DNA from: Entamoeba invadens IP1
Taxonomy: Eukaryota > Evosea > Mastigamoebida > Endamoebidae
NCBI RefSeq assembly: GCF_000330505.1
Contig: NW_004191835.1
Location: 80,428 to 144,427, forward strand
Length of the DNA stretch: 64,000 nucleotides
Reading direction: 5' to 3'
Of the stretch, positions 1 to 10,078 are shown one piece after another (positions within the stretch are counted from its first letter, which is position 1; each line of letters opens with the position of its first letter). The position numbers and the translations under genes were made by a program. The notes below the pieces were generated by a model. The model was not told the DNA's origin and ran no database searches. It was given only the letters and a program-made list of their open reading frames with translations.

Positions 1-1685
1 GCAACGAAAACAAGTTTGTTCGCCATATATAGAGCTTCTTCGACCAGAAATTTGCAACGTTATAAATGACAAATGCTATATTTATTATTATTTTGTTATA
101 ATTTTACTACACTAATAACTCTTGGTATTTTCTGCGAAAAATCGTCCAAGTGGTTTTTTGAACTGGGCGAGTTTTCATTTGGTATGTTTTTTTCGGCTAT
201 AAGATATCTACAAATATAGTTTGTATTACTATATTTTATGGGTTCTTATCAACAACATTAATCAATTGTTTGGAAAGCATCTTGGTACCTCTTCTTATTG
301 CTTTTTGGTTATAAAACCCATTGTTTTATTTGTTTTTATTGGTGTACCAGATGTGTTGGTATCAATATGTCAAAGTTGCTCAATATTTCTTTTGACCAAA
401 AAAAAGCGTTTTCAAAAAATTCTTTTTTCAAAGAAAAACGTCGAATTGTAAAAATCGACCAAATAAATTCAACATTTCAAATTTATGAATGATGCCCGAT
501 TCTCTGGTATAAAAATACGAATTATGATTTGAAAAATACTTGATTGTCCAACAAATACACGATTCATTTACAGAAATGAAACGTATGAACCCAACAAATA
601 CACTTTTTGATTGTAATATCATATTACTATTTTAAATGGATATTTATTTAGGTCGTTGCATTTTTATAATTATTTAGGAAAGATCAACAACGGCGTTTTC
701 GGTGTTATTATACCAATATGCAAAACAATAATAATATTATCCTTTTGTGGAAACATTGTATCGTTTAATGCTAACTTCAAAATGTTGTTTCATTGCTTTG
801 AATGAATATCTTATTCAACAACTTCATAATTTGATATCTCAATTGCCTATGATTTTGAAAAATAATCATTCACAACGTTTTAAATTCTCCGTGTGTTTTT
901 ATCAAGCATCTGCCGTTTTAAAATATAAAATACAGTAGAGGTTTATAACATTAAGATTTCTATTGCAACCTCCTTTTTGCCTAGTTGACAGACATCATAC
1001 TAACGTGTTTTTACGTTTAAAGTTAAAAACGTTTCGTATACGTGGCAAAATTCTCGTTAAGTCCCCAGATAAAATCAACTTATATATATTTTGAAAAAGG
1101 TTGTAAAATCAACCAACTAAATAATATTACAAATATTGAAAGTGGTGAACTTCAGTAAAAATAAAATAAAGTAAATGGTAATTATGTGAATAAATTTTGA
1201 TAAACTTATTAAAGTATTAACAGTTCATTTTTAAAACAATTTTTTTTAAATCATAATATTATCTGATTAAATTATATTATATAAAAATAATCATATTATT
1301 TAATACATAATAATTCTTTTTAACACTTTTTTTCTATTAGATTGTAAAGTTTTTATGTATATTCTAAATGTTTATTATAATTTTACTATACTTTATAATA
1401 AATAAAAATTATCAAAAAATATATTCCAATTATTATCAATTATTAGTTTATTTAATTAAAATATATTTATTATTTAACTATGAAAAAACAATTAAAAACT
1501 TCTGATTAATAATAATGATTTTACATAATACAAACTACAAAATAAAACTATAATTGTAAAGTAAAAAAAGCAATAACAATAGTTTTGTGGTACAGGGGTT
1601 AAAGAAAGTATAATATGAAATAGTAAAGTACTAGTATAAGAAAAAGTTTTGAGAACGAACTAACCCTGGCCATTAGTGAGGAGAC
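1..1685. other. Gene-free AT-rich stretch
   Basis: I see no convincing gene here. The open frames present (for example 221-451 and 747-938) are short, lack recognisable motifs and have the base composition of the surrounding AT-rich DNA. The last 30 bases are the leader of the ribosomal protein gene. Confidence 0.6.
1662..1668 (+). promoter_or_regulatory. AACCCTG element ahead of eS17
   Basis: The 7-mer AACCCTG ends 17 bases before the start codon and follows GAACGAACT. The same core AACCCT(G/A) sits 20-50 bases ahead of four other genes in the window (MetRS, 14-3-3, the RRM-like protein and the WDR74-like protein). It may be a core promoter or initiator element. That role is inference from recurrence only. 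Confidence 0.4.
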
Positions 1686-2036
1686 ATGGGAGGAGTCCGA
1701 ACAAACACCATCAAAAGAGCTGCCAGAAACATGATCGAGAAGTACTACCCGATGTTGACTCTTGACTTCAACACAAACAAGAGAGTTGTCGACGAGTTTG
1801 CCGTTATCAGCACCAAGAAGATGAGAAACAAAATTGCCGGGTACATCACCCACTTGATGAAGCGTATTCAAAACGGCCCAGTCAGAGGTATCTCTTTCAA
1901 ATTGCAAGAAGAAGAAAGAGAAAGAAGAGACAACTTCATCCCAGAAAAGTCTGAAGTCCAAACCGACAACCTCGTCACTGACGCTGTTACCCTTAAGATG
2001 TTGGAGGCTATTGGAATGCCAATGAACAAGAAATAA
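1686..2036 (+). CDS. RPS17: 40S ribosomal protein S17 (eS17)
   Basis: This 116-residue protein is the small-subunit ribosomal protein eS17, a structural component of the 40S head. The start [21 protein letters not shown], the block [21 protein letters not shown] and the following [12 protein letters not shown] are the family signature in the expected order. The length is slightly under the usual 120-135 because the variable C-terminal tail is short. The ATG at 1686 gives the conserved N-terminus directly. No intron is present. An AACCCTG motif lies 18 bases upstream. The next gene converges from the other strand. Identification is very secure. Confidence 0.96.
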   Translation: MGGVRTNTIKRAARNMIEKYYPMLTLDFNTNKRVVDEFAVISTKKMRNKIAGYITHLMKRIQNGPVRGISFKLQEEERERRDNFIPEKSEVQTDNLVTDAVTLKMLEAIGMPMNKK

Positions 2037-2173
2037 GCTATCCCTTCCGTTTTTTTATTCGATCGATTTGTACTATTAGTTACTGGTTATAATACTATTA
2101 CTGTCTAGTTTAATGCCGTTATTTGGAATGAACCTTAAAGCCTTACAAGTTGTTTAATAGCTACATTAATACA

Positions 2174-3181
2174 TCAGATCTCAAAGAGAAACGTCCCACA
2201 CTCTTCATAACTCTTCGATAACACAGAATGCGACTGGAACAAGGAAAGCGCAGAAAACATACAAGCCCCGTCGAAAGAAGGCATCTCGGAGTCATGAGGA
2301 ATCACTTCCCACTCTTTGTCAGTTGAACACTTACTCACGTAATGTCGCACTTTCTCAAAGAAGCCAGTAAGTTGGGTGGTCCCACCATATAAATGTATTT
2401 CGTTACTTTTAAAGTCGTGTAAAATTGAATTGTCGATGGAACGCTCAAGCCATTTGGTTATGGAAGAATCCCCTTCAAATAATACTTCGCCACATAAGAC
2501 TCTATTTGGGCCAATGGTTAGTATGGTATTGTCCGGGAGAGTGTAATTCTTTGTGTCAAGTACTATACCACGTGCATTTGTATCAATGACCACTTCAAGT
2601 AAATACGCCTTTTTGACAACATCTAAGTCAATTAAATCAGTTTTAAATCGTTTGTTAAAATTTGCTGTCACGTCGACACCACCGATATCTAAAAACATTG
2701 CTGTGCCTTCAAGTACTTTGCATTGATGATAACAACAGATCTGAGTCACTTCAGCACCACTCTCTATGACACACCCAGACGTTTTGGAAGAGCTAATTAA
2801 ACACATCAGAGGTCGGTTACACAACACAACCTTCCCAAAGTTAAAGTACTCAAATAAAAGTTGTTCCATGTGAAACGGAAATGACGTTTGTTTGCACATG
2901 GAGTGCGTCACTATGATAGATGACCTTTCATTCTTTGTAAATCTGGTCACTTCCTCTATCTTTTCAATGGCTTCTTCAAAAAGGTCTTGAAGTCGTTGCC
3001 AGTCGATGACCTTCCCACGTTCAATTGGATTAAATTTGTGTGTGATGACCTTTTCTTGACCAAAGACATTCAACACTTCTATGCCAGAGTAGTGGATGTA
3101 TATTACTTTTGCTATACCTTCTGTATTTAAACCAAACCTGATTGATTGACTTCCTAAATCAACAACAAGGACTTCTTCCAT
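2174..3181 (-). CDS. Divergent actin-related protein
   Basis: The product, about 335 residues, has an actin fold read from four landmarks. The phosphate-1 loop is DLGSQSIRFGL near the N-terminus. A degenerate phosphate-2 segment follows (VIESGAEVTQI), then LDIGGVDVTANF. The adenosine-loop motif is YGGTTQLTGFFEKV. The C-terminal end (CMFSALSLFQ...YEECG) parallels the actin end in which a Tyr-Asp/Glu-Glu-x-Gly motif precedes the C-terminus. The first in-frame ATG is at 3181; an upstream extension would need a TTG start. The sequence is far from conventional actin, so it is an Arp of unassigned class, perhaps a chromatin-remodelling or dynactin-type Arp. It is read in the same direction as MetRS, whose stop lies 126 bases upstream of this start. 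Confidence 0.75.
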   Translation of the reverse strand: MEEVLVVDLGSQSIRFGLNTEGIAKVIYIHYSGIEVLNVFGQEKVITHKFNPIERGKVIDWQRLQDLFEEAIEKIEEVTRFTKNERSSIIVTHSMCKQTSFPFHMEQLLFEYFNFGKVVLCNRPLMCLISSSKTSGCVIESGAEVTQICCYHQCKVLEGTAMFLDIGGVDVTANFNKRFKTDLIDLDVVKKAYLLEVVIDTNARGIVLDTKNYTLPDNTILTIGPNRVLCGEVLFEGDSSITKWLERSIDNSILHDFKSNEIHLYGGTTQLTGFFEKVRHYVSKCSTDKEWEVIPHDSEMPSFDGACMFSALSLFQSHSVLSKSYEECGTFLFEI

Positions 3182-3306
3182 GTTATGTATTATATGGTCT
3201 TCATTTTTCAAAGTTCTTTTGGAAAAGGACTTTTTAATTATTCATTATAGAAAAAGGAACTAAAAACGACAATCTAAAAAGACTTTGAGGTTTTCAATAA
3301 TTCACT

Positions 3307-5559
3307 TCATCTGACGGTTCCATCAACTACATCATCAACAGTGACTTTCACACCAGTGCCTTCGACTATTAATGGCGTCACATCTGTAAGCACATTCCCA
3401 CCTTTTAACGACAATTTCATTTTACCAACAACATCGATGACAATGGGCTTCACTGAAATCGTCACCTTTCCTTCGGAAGGAACTACACGTTTTCCAATTT
3501 CAATGTCTTCTGTTGGGTGACAGAACTTAACGGACTTTCCATCCAAAGAAGTTGCAGCAAGAATCATCCCTTCTGAAGCCACTCCTCTCAACTTGGAAGC
3601 TTTCAAATTGCACACAAAGACCGCCTTTTTGCCTTGTAATTCTTCTGGTTTATAAAATTCGGCCAATCCAGCAACAATGCTTCTTGGCTTCTCATCACCT
3701 ACATTCACTTTAAGAGCTAATAAATGCTCTGAATTTGGATGTGGTCCAGCTTCGACTATTTGGCCGACTCTAATATCCAATTGGAAGCCATCTAACACTT
3801 CCTTGACATTTGCTTGTTTCTTCTTCTCATTAACAGTTGGTTTTGCCTCCTTTGGTGCTTCTCCTTTGATTCCTCCAAACTGCTCTTTGAATTTGTTGAT
3901 TTGATCGATTGTGATGGCGTGGAACAAAACACCGATCTCTCCCAACGTGGTGTTTCCCTCCAAAATAAGGCCAAATTTGGCTGGGAAGTCCATCATCGCA
4001 ACACCAAGTTGCTTTCTAACTTTTTGACCAAACTCGGGGATATATGGGTCGAGTACTAACGAGACGAAGTACAAGATATTCAGTGCAAAATATGTAACAT
4101 CTGCTGCTCGCTCTTTATCAGTTTTGATGACCGTCCAAGCCGTTGTGTCTTGAAGGTATTTGTTACCGACAGATGAGATCGCCATCGCCAATTTGACGCC
4201 TTCCTTCAATTTGACGTTCTCCATTGCTTTAGTGTATTGCTCATAAAGTCCGTTAATCTCTTCAATTGCTTTGTTTTCAACGTCTAACATCTTTATGATC
4301 TTTCGTGGGATCTTCCCGTCGAAATTCTTGTTAGAGAATGTCAACGTCCTTTGCGCCAAATTGCCCAAGTTCTTTAATAACTCGTTATTATTCTTTTCCA
4401 TTAAATCAGTCCACAAAAAGATGGTGTCCGACTGCTCTGGTCTATTCATTAATAAGTAGTATCTCCACACTTCAGCTGGAATGCCAGTCTTCATCGCGTC
4501 ATCACCAAACACACCCGTCCCATTGGACTTGGAGAATTTACAGTCCTCATAATTGAGGTACTCAGTAGTCGCCAATTTACGGACCATAGTCCATGGCATC
4601 CCACTCCCTAATAAAGTACTTGGGAAGATAACAGAGTGGAAGACAATGTTATCCTTTCCTAAGAATTGAGTCAACTCAACATGCTCGTTGTCCATCCACC
4701 ACTTCTTCCAATCGTCTGTGTAATTGGCGGTGATAGATAAGTACCCAATAGGCGCATCAAACCACACATAAAAGACTTTGTTCTCAAAACCTTCCATAGG
4801 TACTTTAGTCCCCCATTTCAAGTCTCGTGTGATACAACGCCCTTTCAAATTGCCGAGCCACGCCTTCGTCGCACATGAACAGTTATTTGGCCACTCGTAC
4901 TTCTCCATAGTCTCATTCGCCCATGTGTCAAGTTTGTCAGAGATCTTTGGCAAGTCAATGAATAAGTGCTCTGAACTCTTTCGAATGGGGACCGTCTTGC
5001 ATATCTTGCAGTGTGGGTCGATTAACTCGACTGTATTGATCAATTTCTGACAAGCATCACATTGGTCACCACGAGCACCAACAGAGTGACAGTACGGACA
5101 TACACCCTCCACAAATCGGTCGGCTAAGAACCTTTCACACTTCTCACAGAAGAATTGCTCGACGGCTTCTTTGTAGATGTAATGGTTGTCGTTCAAGTGA
5201 TTGAAGATGTCTTGTGTGATTTCAGTCTGTTTCTCTGTGGAGGTCCTCCCAAAGTAATTGAAGGCAATGTCAAACCAGTCGTACACTTCTTTGTGAAGCT
5301 TATAGTACTTGTCACAAATCTCTTGTGGAGTGCAATGCTCTTGAATCGCCTTTTGCTCTGTGGTAGTACCATACTCGTCGGTGCCACAAACAAACATGGT
5401 GTTGTACCCTTTAAGACGGCAATAACGAGCATAGACATCGGCGGATAAGACACAGCCGATAAGTGTGCCCAAGTGTGGGTAATTGTTGCAATATGGCAAA
5501 GCGGAGGTAATAAGAATATTACGCTCACCAACTTTTGGAACAGGAATGGGAAGGGACAT
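3307..5559 (-). CDS. Methionyl-tRNA synthetase with EMAPII-like C-terminal domain
   Basis: This 750-residue cytosolic class Ia synthetase charges tRNA-Met. The HIGH-type signature is PHLGTLIG near residue 27. Paired CxxC knuckles (CEKC, CPYC, CDAC, CKIC) form the zinc-bearing connective peptide around residues 135-190. The KMSKS loop appears as KFSKSNGTG near residue 340. From about residue 590 a tRNA-binding EMAPII/Trbp111 domain follows (LDIRVGQIVEAG, then KLRGVASEGMILAA), as in several plant and invertebrate MetRS fusions. A Lys-rich linker joins the two parts. No intron is seen. A GAACCAACCCTA motif lies about 40 bases upstream of the ATG at 5559. Confidence 0.95.
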   Translation of the reverse strand: MSLPIPVPKVGERNILITSALPYCNNYPHLGTLIGCVLSADVYARYCRLKGYNTMFVCGTDEYGTTTEQKAIQEHCTPQEICDKYYKLHKEVYDWFDIAFNYFGRTSTEKQTEITQDIFNHLNDNHYIYKEAVEQFFCEKCERFLADRFVEGVCPYCHSVGARGDQCDACQKLINTVELIDPHCKICKTVPIRKSSEHLFIDLPKISDKLDTWANETMEKYEWPNNCSCATKAWLGNLKGRCITRDLKWGTKVPMEGFENKVFYVWFDAPIGYLSITANYTDDWKKWWMDNEHVELTQFLGKDNIVFHSVIFPSTLLGSGMPWTMVRKLATTEYLNYEDCKFSKSNGTGVFGDDAMKTGIPAEVWRYYLLMNRPEQSDTIFLWTDLMEKNNNELLKNLGNLAQRTLTFSNKNFDGKIPRKIIKMLDVENKAIEEINGLYEQYTKAMENVKLKEGVKLAMAISSVGNKYLQDTTAWTVIKTDKERAADVTYFALNILYFVSLVLDPYIPEFGQKVRKQLGVAMMDFPAKFGLILEGNTTLGEIGVLFHAITIDQINKFKEQFGGIKGEAPKEAKPTVNEKKKQANVKEVLDGFQLDIRVGQIVEAGPHPNSEHLLALKVNVGDEKPRSIVAGLAEFYKPEELQGKKAVFVCNLKASKLRGVASEGMILAATSLDGKSVKFCHPTEDIEIGKRVVPSEGKVTISVKPIVIDVVGKMKLSLKGGNVLTDVTPLIVEGTGVKVTVDDVVDGTVR

Positions 5560-5599
5560 CGTCGTTTGATTTGTTTTTGAGGATTTCGATATTATGAAT

Positions 5600-5606
5600 T
5601 AGGGTT
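5600..5606 (-). promoter_or_regulatory. AACCCTA element ahead of MetRS
   Basis: Read on the minus strand, AACCCTA lies about 41 bases before the MetRS start codon, within GAACCAACCCTAATTC. It matches the core motif found ahead of eS17, 14-3-3, the RRM-like protein and the WDR74-like gene. The regulatory role is inferred only. Confidence 0.35.
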
Positions 5607-6193
5607 GGTTCTATTTACTTGATGGTTTAAATTATTTAAATGTGTCTATTATAATATGTGATTTTATTACTATTTTGGCTAATTGGGTGACACGTAAATA
5701 TCGTGTAACAGGTAATATAGAAATGGCTTGTAGATGTTTTGTAGAAAAAGTTGCAATTAAAATGATTTTTGGGAAGACTGAGTCTTGAAATGTTTTTTTT
5801 TGGAGTCTAGTTACACATATACTAGTTATTAATAAATAAAAAACTATTTATTTTTAATTAACTGTATTTTATAATTATACAATTATAAACTATTACCAAA
5901 TATTAGATTGTTTTTTCTCAAAAAACTCAAACTCATGAATAATATAAGATAATTGCCAAGACGACTCAAAATTGAAAAACTACATCATTAAAAAATTTAA
6001 CTATAAAAAACTATTATTTTTTTAATTGAATTTTATAATTTTTTTGCTTTTCGAATTGTTAAAAATTTTAAATAAAAAAGTGATTTTTTATAATAATTAT
6101 CATATAATAAAATTAACTATAAAATGAACGATAATAAAAAGTTGAGTTTTTGATTAAATTGATCCATGTGACTCAAAAAATCATTTTCTTCTT
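5607..6193. other. Divergent intergenic region between MetRS and MCM8
   Basis: This is an AT-rich spacer between divergent genes, so it should carry both promoters. Beyond the AACCCTA element at its left edge I see no coding sequence or clear motif; most of 5820-6160 is runs of A and T. Confidence 0.5.
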
Positions 6194-8395
6194 ATGTCGA
6201 TGGAAGAGATGAAATTCCGTTTACAACAACAATACTTCTTAAACCCGAAATCCGGTGATTCTGAACTTGAATTGGCGGCGGTACTAATCCCATGTTTCGA
6301 AGAATCTGTTGATTCGACACTATTTCAAGGCCATACTGAGGTTGGTATGAACATTCAACTTGACCAATTGAAAGGGTTGGTACCGGAAGAAGGCTTTGAA
6401 CAGCTCTTGACGGAGAAGCCTGAAATTGTCATTCCCGCCATCGAGTACTCCATGCACGTCATTGCGCTCAAAAGCTCGCCGAATCCAGAAGACGCGTTGA
6501 ACTGTCAGTGTATCGCGAGGATTCAATTTACTAAGCCGACGTCGACGATTAAAGAGTTAAAGGCGTCGACCATTGGCAAACTTATATGTATCAAAGGGAC
6601 TGTCATTCGAGCTTCGTCGATTAAACCGTATTTGGTCTCGATGTCGTTTAAATGTGGGACGTGTAATTATCAGAAGGACGTCCGCTTCAAAGACGGGAAA
6701 TATAAGTTGCCAAAGAAGTGTGAAATGTGTAATATGACATCGTGGATACCTTTGCGAGAGACCGTCCACATCACGGAGACACAGAAGATAAGAGTTCAGG
6801 AAATCGATGAGGGGGAGGGGAGAATACCACGAAGCATCGAATGTGAATTAGTCCACGAATTAGTCAACACCTGTGTTCCAGGAGACACTGTGATAGTCTC
6901 TGGTGTACTGAAGCGCAATGAAACACCCCCAACGTTTAGTAAATTTAAGAAGAAAAACGATCAGACAATTTACGAGCCATTCATTGATGCAAATCACTTG
7001 GAAAATTGTCGTGCGGAGTCTGGAGAGAGAGACGTGACTGAATTCTCTGCAAAGGACATTGAGTTCATCGAGACGATTAAAGAGAAGAACAATATTCTGA
7101 AACTACTTGTGCACTCCCTCTGCCCTCCCATCTTCGGACATTACATCGTGAAGACGGCAATGATTTTGGTGTTATTTGGAGGGACACGAAGCCACGAGAC
7201 ACGAATTCGAGCGGACTCCCATTTACTTGTTGTTGGCGATCCCGGACTTGGGAAGTCGCAAATCTTGCGGGCAGTTGCGAATGTTGTTCCTCGAGGTGTT
7301 TACGTCTCCGGATCCTCTGCAACGAAAACTGGATTGACCGTGGCGCTCCATAGAAATCCTGGAACATCGGATTTTACATTAGAGAGTGGTGCGTTGGTTC
7401 TTGGAGACCAAGGAGTGTGCTGCATTGACGAGTTTGATAAAATGGAACGAGCAGACCACTCGTCGTTGTTGGAGGCAATGGAACAACAAAGCATTTCAAT
7501 AGCAAAAGCGGGTATCTGCTGCACTTTACCTGCTCGAACGTCGGTGATTGCGGCGGCAAATCCCGTTGAAGGTCATTTCAATCGGGGGAAGACCGTTGCT
7601 GAGAATATTAATATGCCGTCGCCATTACTTTCCCGCTTTGATTTGATATTTGTGTTGGTGGATAACCCGGACTCGGAGAGCGACAGAGCGTTGTCGGAGC
7701 ATATTATTAACATGCATGCGGACAAGAACAAACGGAAGTACACCAACACGCGAATGTCACAAATCTTATCGAAGAGTCAAACACAAGTGGAGAGTGGAGG
7801 GAGACAGTCGTTGAGAGAGTATCTGGCTGACCACGCGAATGAAAGCTCGGACCCATTGCCCCCACGGCTCTTCCGAAAGTACTTGGCATATGCAAAAGCA
7901 AATGTCCATCCAATTCTTAATGATGAAGCAAAACTGGAACTCCAGAAATTTTACATTGAGCTCCGACAGAGTTTTAAACAAGACGACGACACGCCAGTAA
8001 CGACACGACAACTTGAAAGTTTGATTCGGTTGACCGAAGCGCGAGCAAAGGTGGACTGTCGCGAGATGGCGACGAAGGGGGACGCGCTTGACGTGATTGA
8101 GATCTTCAAAATAGCGTCGTTGACCGGGATTGGTGGGATCGCGAATACCCCGGTCATTGATTTCAGAGCGATTGGCGGCGTGAGAGGGGGGAAGACCAAA
8201 ATGTTGAAGAGTCTTGTGATGGTCTTGCAGACGGAAGCGAAGAAGAAGGGTTCGACGATGTTCACCAACAACGATTTGAAGAACATCGCGTCCCAAATGC
8301 AAGTTCCTGACATGAATGAATTAGTTGATCGACTCAATCAAGAGGGGTATTTACTAAAGCAGACGGGAGCGTATAAGTTGATCACAGGACTATAA
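6194..8395 (+). CDS. MCM8: MCM8 helicase
   Basis: This 733-residue AAA+ helicase matches MCM8 rather than MCM2-7. The diagnostic block is GRIPRSIECELVHELVNTC followed by VPGDTV, and SLCPPIFGHYIVK precedes the ATPase core. A C-x2-C...C-x2-C zinc finger lies at residues 153-179. Walker A is GDPGLGKSQ near residue 346, Walker B is CIDEFDKM near 409, and the arginine finger SRFDL is near 480. A C-terminal winged-helix segment follows. The length is slightly under the usual 800-840 because the N-terminus is short. MCM8 family members act, usually with MCM9, in homologous recombination and crosslink repair. No intron is seen. The 3' end converges on the DENN-like gene, only 83 bases away. Confidence 0.9.
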   Translation: MSMEEMKFRLQQQYFLNPKSGDSELELAAVLIPCFEESVDSTLFQGHTEVGMNIQLDQLKGLVPEEGFEQLLTEKPEIVIPAIEYSMHVIALKSSPNPEDALNCQCIARIQFTKPTSTIKELKASTIGKLICIKGTVIRASSIKPYLVSMSFKCGTCNYQKDVRFKDGKYKLPKKCEMCNMTSWIPLRETVHITETQKIRVQEIDEGEGRIPRSIECELVHELVNTCVPGDTVIVSGVLKRNETPPTFSKFKKKNDQTIYEPFIDANHLENCRAESGERDVTEFSAKDIEFIETIKEKNNILKLLVHSLCPPIFGHYIVKTAMILVLFGGTRSHETRIRADSHLLVVGDPGLGKSQILRAVANVVPRGVYVSGSSATKTGLTVALHRNPGTSDFTLESGALVLGDQGVCCIDEFDKMERADHSSLLEAMEQQSISIAKAGICCTLPARTSVIAAANPVEGHFNRGKTVAENINMPSPLLSRFDLIFVLVDNPDSESDRALSEHIINMHADKNKRKYTNTRMSQILSKSQTQVESGGRQSLREYLADHANESSDPLPPRLFRKYLAYAKANVHPILNDEAKLELQKFYIELRQSFKQDDDTPVTTRQLESLIRLTEARAKVDCREMATKGDALDVIEIFKIASLTGIGGIANTPVIDFRAIGGVRGGKTKMLKSLVMVLQTEAKKKGSTMFTNNDLKNIASQMQVPDMNELVDRLNQEGYLLKQTGAYKLITGL

Positions 8396-8478
8396 GAGAT
8401 ACGACAATGTGATGTTTCGAGTGTGTTGAATGAAATAAATCAATGGATTACTGGTATTTGATACACTTATAACAATTT

Positions 8479-10078
8479 TCAAACACAAACACAGCCTGCA
8501 CTGTTGTCCCCAGACTTGAGAGAAGTCGTTCCAAATCGGGTGTCGGGAATGACTGCGCGTTTTGCAACGATTTCGTCGGTCTCGACGTATATTCGCTCTT
8601 GTTCTATTTTACGTTGAAGATTCTGTGTGTGAGTGTGGGTTGCGTCTTAGACAGTGAAACGGAGTTATTGAAGAGACAACACAAACTAAAACAATGAACT
8701 TCTCACCATCGGGAAGCTTGCTGTAAACGTCGGGATACATCAAACACTTTGTCGCGAGCTCCCCGTAGTCAATTAATACATTCCACATCTTTTGTTCGAT
8801 GAATGGCTTCTTTTGAACAGCATACCGGATGAAGGAGTCAAGTCGTGAGTTTTTCATCTCGCTTGGGGTGTACCGCAACCCATAGAACCCCGTTGACACA
8901 TCGAGGTGACAATATTTCACAAAGGGAGATGCTAAGTAGCTCGTTGTTTCACACAAGACAAAGATTTGAGTGAACTTTGTCTGAAGGGGGTCTAACACGT
9001 CTTGTCTGTCGATAACAAGAATATTCGGGTTGGACCCGTTAGACACACCAGCAAAGCAAAACGACGAGAGGAACATTGCGATGTCGACCAATTTAGTTTT
9101 CTCGTAGTCGACACTTGAGTATATAATAATTTGCAGACCGGAGAGGAGCGACAACAACACGCTGGGAAACACGTTTTGTAAATCAGTGACGAACTGTGGG
9201 AAGCCGTATTTATTGGACTTTTCATTTTGCGATGATGGGAAGACATAAGGCGGGAATGGAGTTGGGAAGTCTTGCTGGTACTCTCGTTGCGAAACTTTGC
9301 GTTTCTTCGTGTCACCTTTTTTGCTCTTTTCTGAGTATGGCGACTCCATCGACCAGTTGAAGAGTGAATGACCGCCACACGCAATGATATGTGAAGGGTG
9401 TGAGTAATTAGCAAAGTCGTTTTTGGGGGAGTAAATCAAGTGTGTGGTCAGGAGTGGAAACGTGAAGGTGTTGATGATTTGTTTGAAAGTGTATTTTGGA
9501 TCTCTGGCGGTGTTTATAAGCGTCTCTAAAGGCATCACACTGTCATAGGTCCCGCGAACATCTTTGAGCAAAAGCGCTGTTTTTTGGAAGGCCGAGGCGA
9601 TTTGCGTCAGTCGTTCGATTAACAATTCTGTTTGTGGTGTTGTGAAGGGGACAGATTGGATGACTGCGACACAACAGGTAGTGACGTACCCTCTCTTGTT
9701 GGAAGGGTTAAAACAAGTGAAGTGAATGCTCTGAATGTTATGATGTCATTTGGTCATTATTATATGAAGAAAGACACAACAAACAGCGATGTAATAAATA
9801 TTGATTGTATGAATGAGAACAGTGACGGGGGAATACTCATAATAATCAGCTACCATTATCATCCGAATTATCTCTTTCTCCATCGTCGGAGTCAGTTGTA
9901 TGTTAAGGTGTTTATAACTGATGGTTTCACCAGAAACATTATCAAATTCCACCACAAAGAGTCCATTGGAAAAGTCAATAAATCCAACTTCTTCGGTGTC
10001 GCCAAATGGCGTTAGGGATAATTGTGGTATTGAGGAGACAACGTCAGATATGTCTTCACTTGCTTCGACTTTTGTCAT
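8479..10078 (-). CDS. DENN-domain-like protein, three exons
   Basis: Three minus-strand exons join in phase: 10078-9785, 9730-8687 and 8622-8479. The introns (9784-9731, 54 nt; 8686-8623, 64 nt) both start GTTTGT and end CAG. The 493-residue product begins with a short acidic leader, then LFVVEFDNVSGETISYKHL, which resembles the upstream DENN (longin) strand pair. After the first junction, NKRGYVTTCCVAVIQSVPF resembles the KRGY...SLV+LSKLPY block of DENND6/AVL9-type proteins, followed by a region with a hydrophobic helix pair (SVLLSLLSGLQIIIYSS). DENN proteins are Rab exchange factors in membrane traffic; a folliculin-type relative is also possible. The C-terminus reads GCVCV, a possible CaaX-like end. 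The exon structure is secure; the family call is moderate. Confidence 0.5.

Noticed and set aside
5600..5606. AACCCTA strings as telomere-like repeats
   Set aside because: They occur singly, next to start codons, never as tandem arrays.
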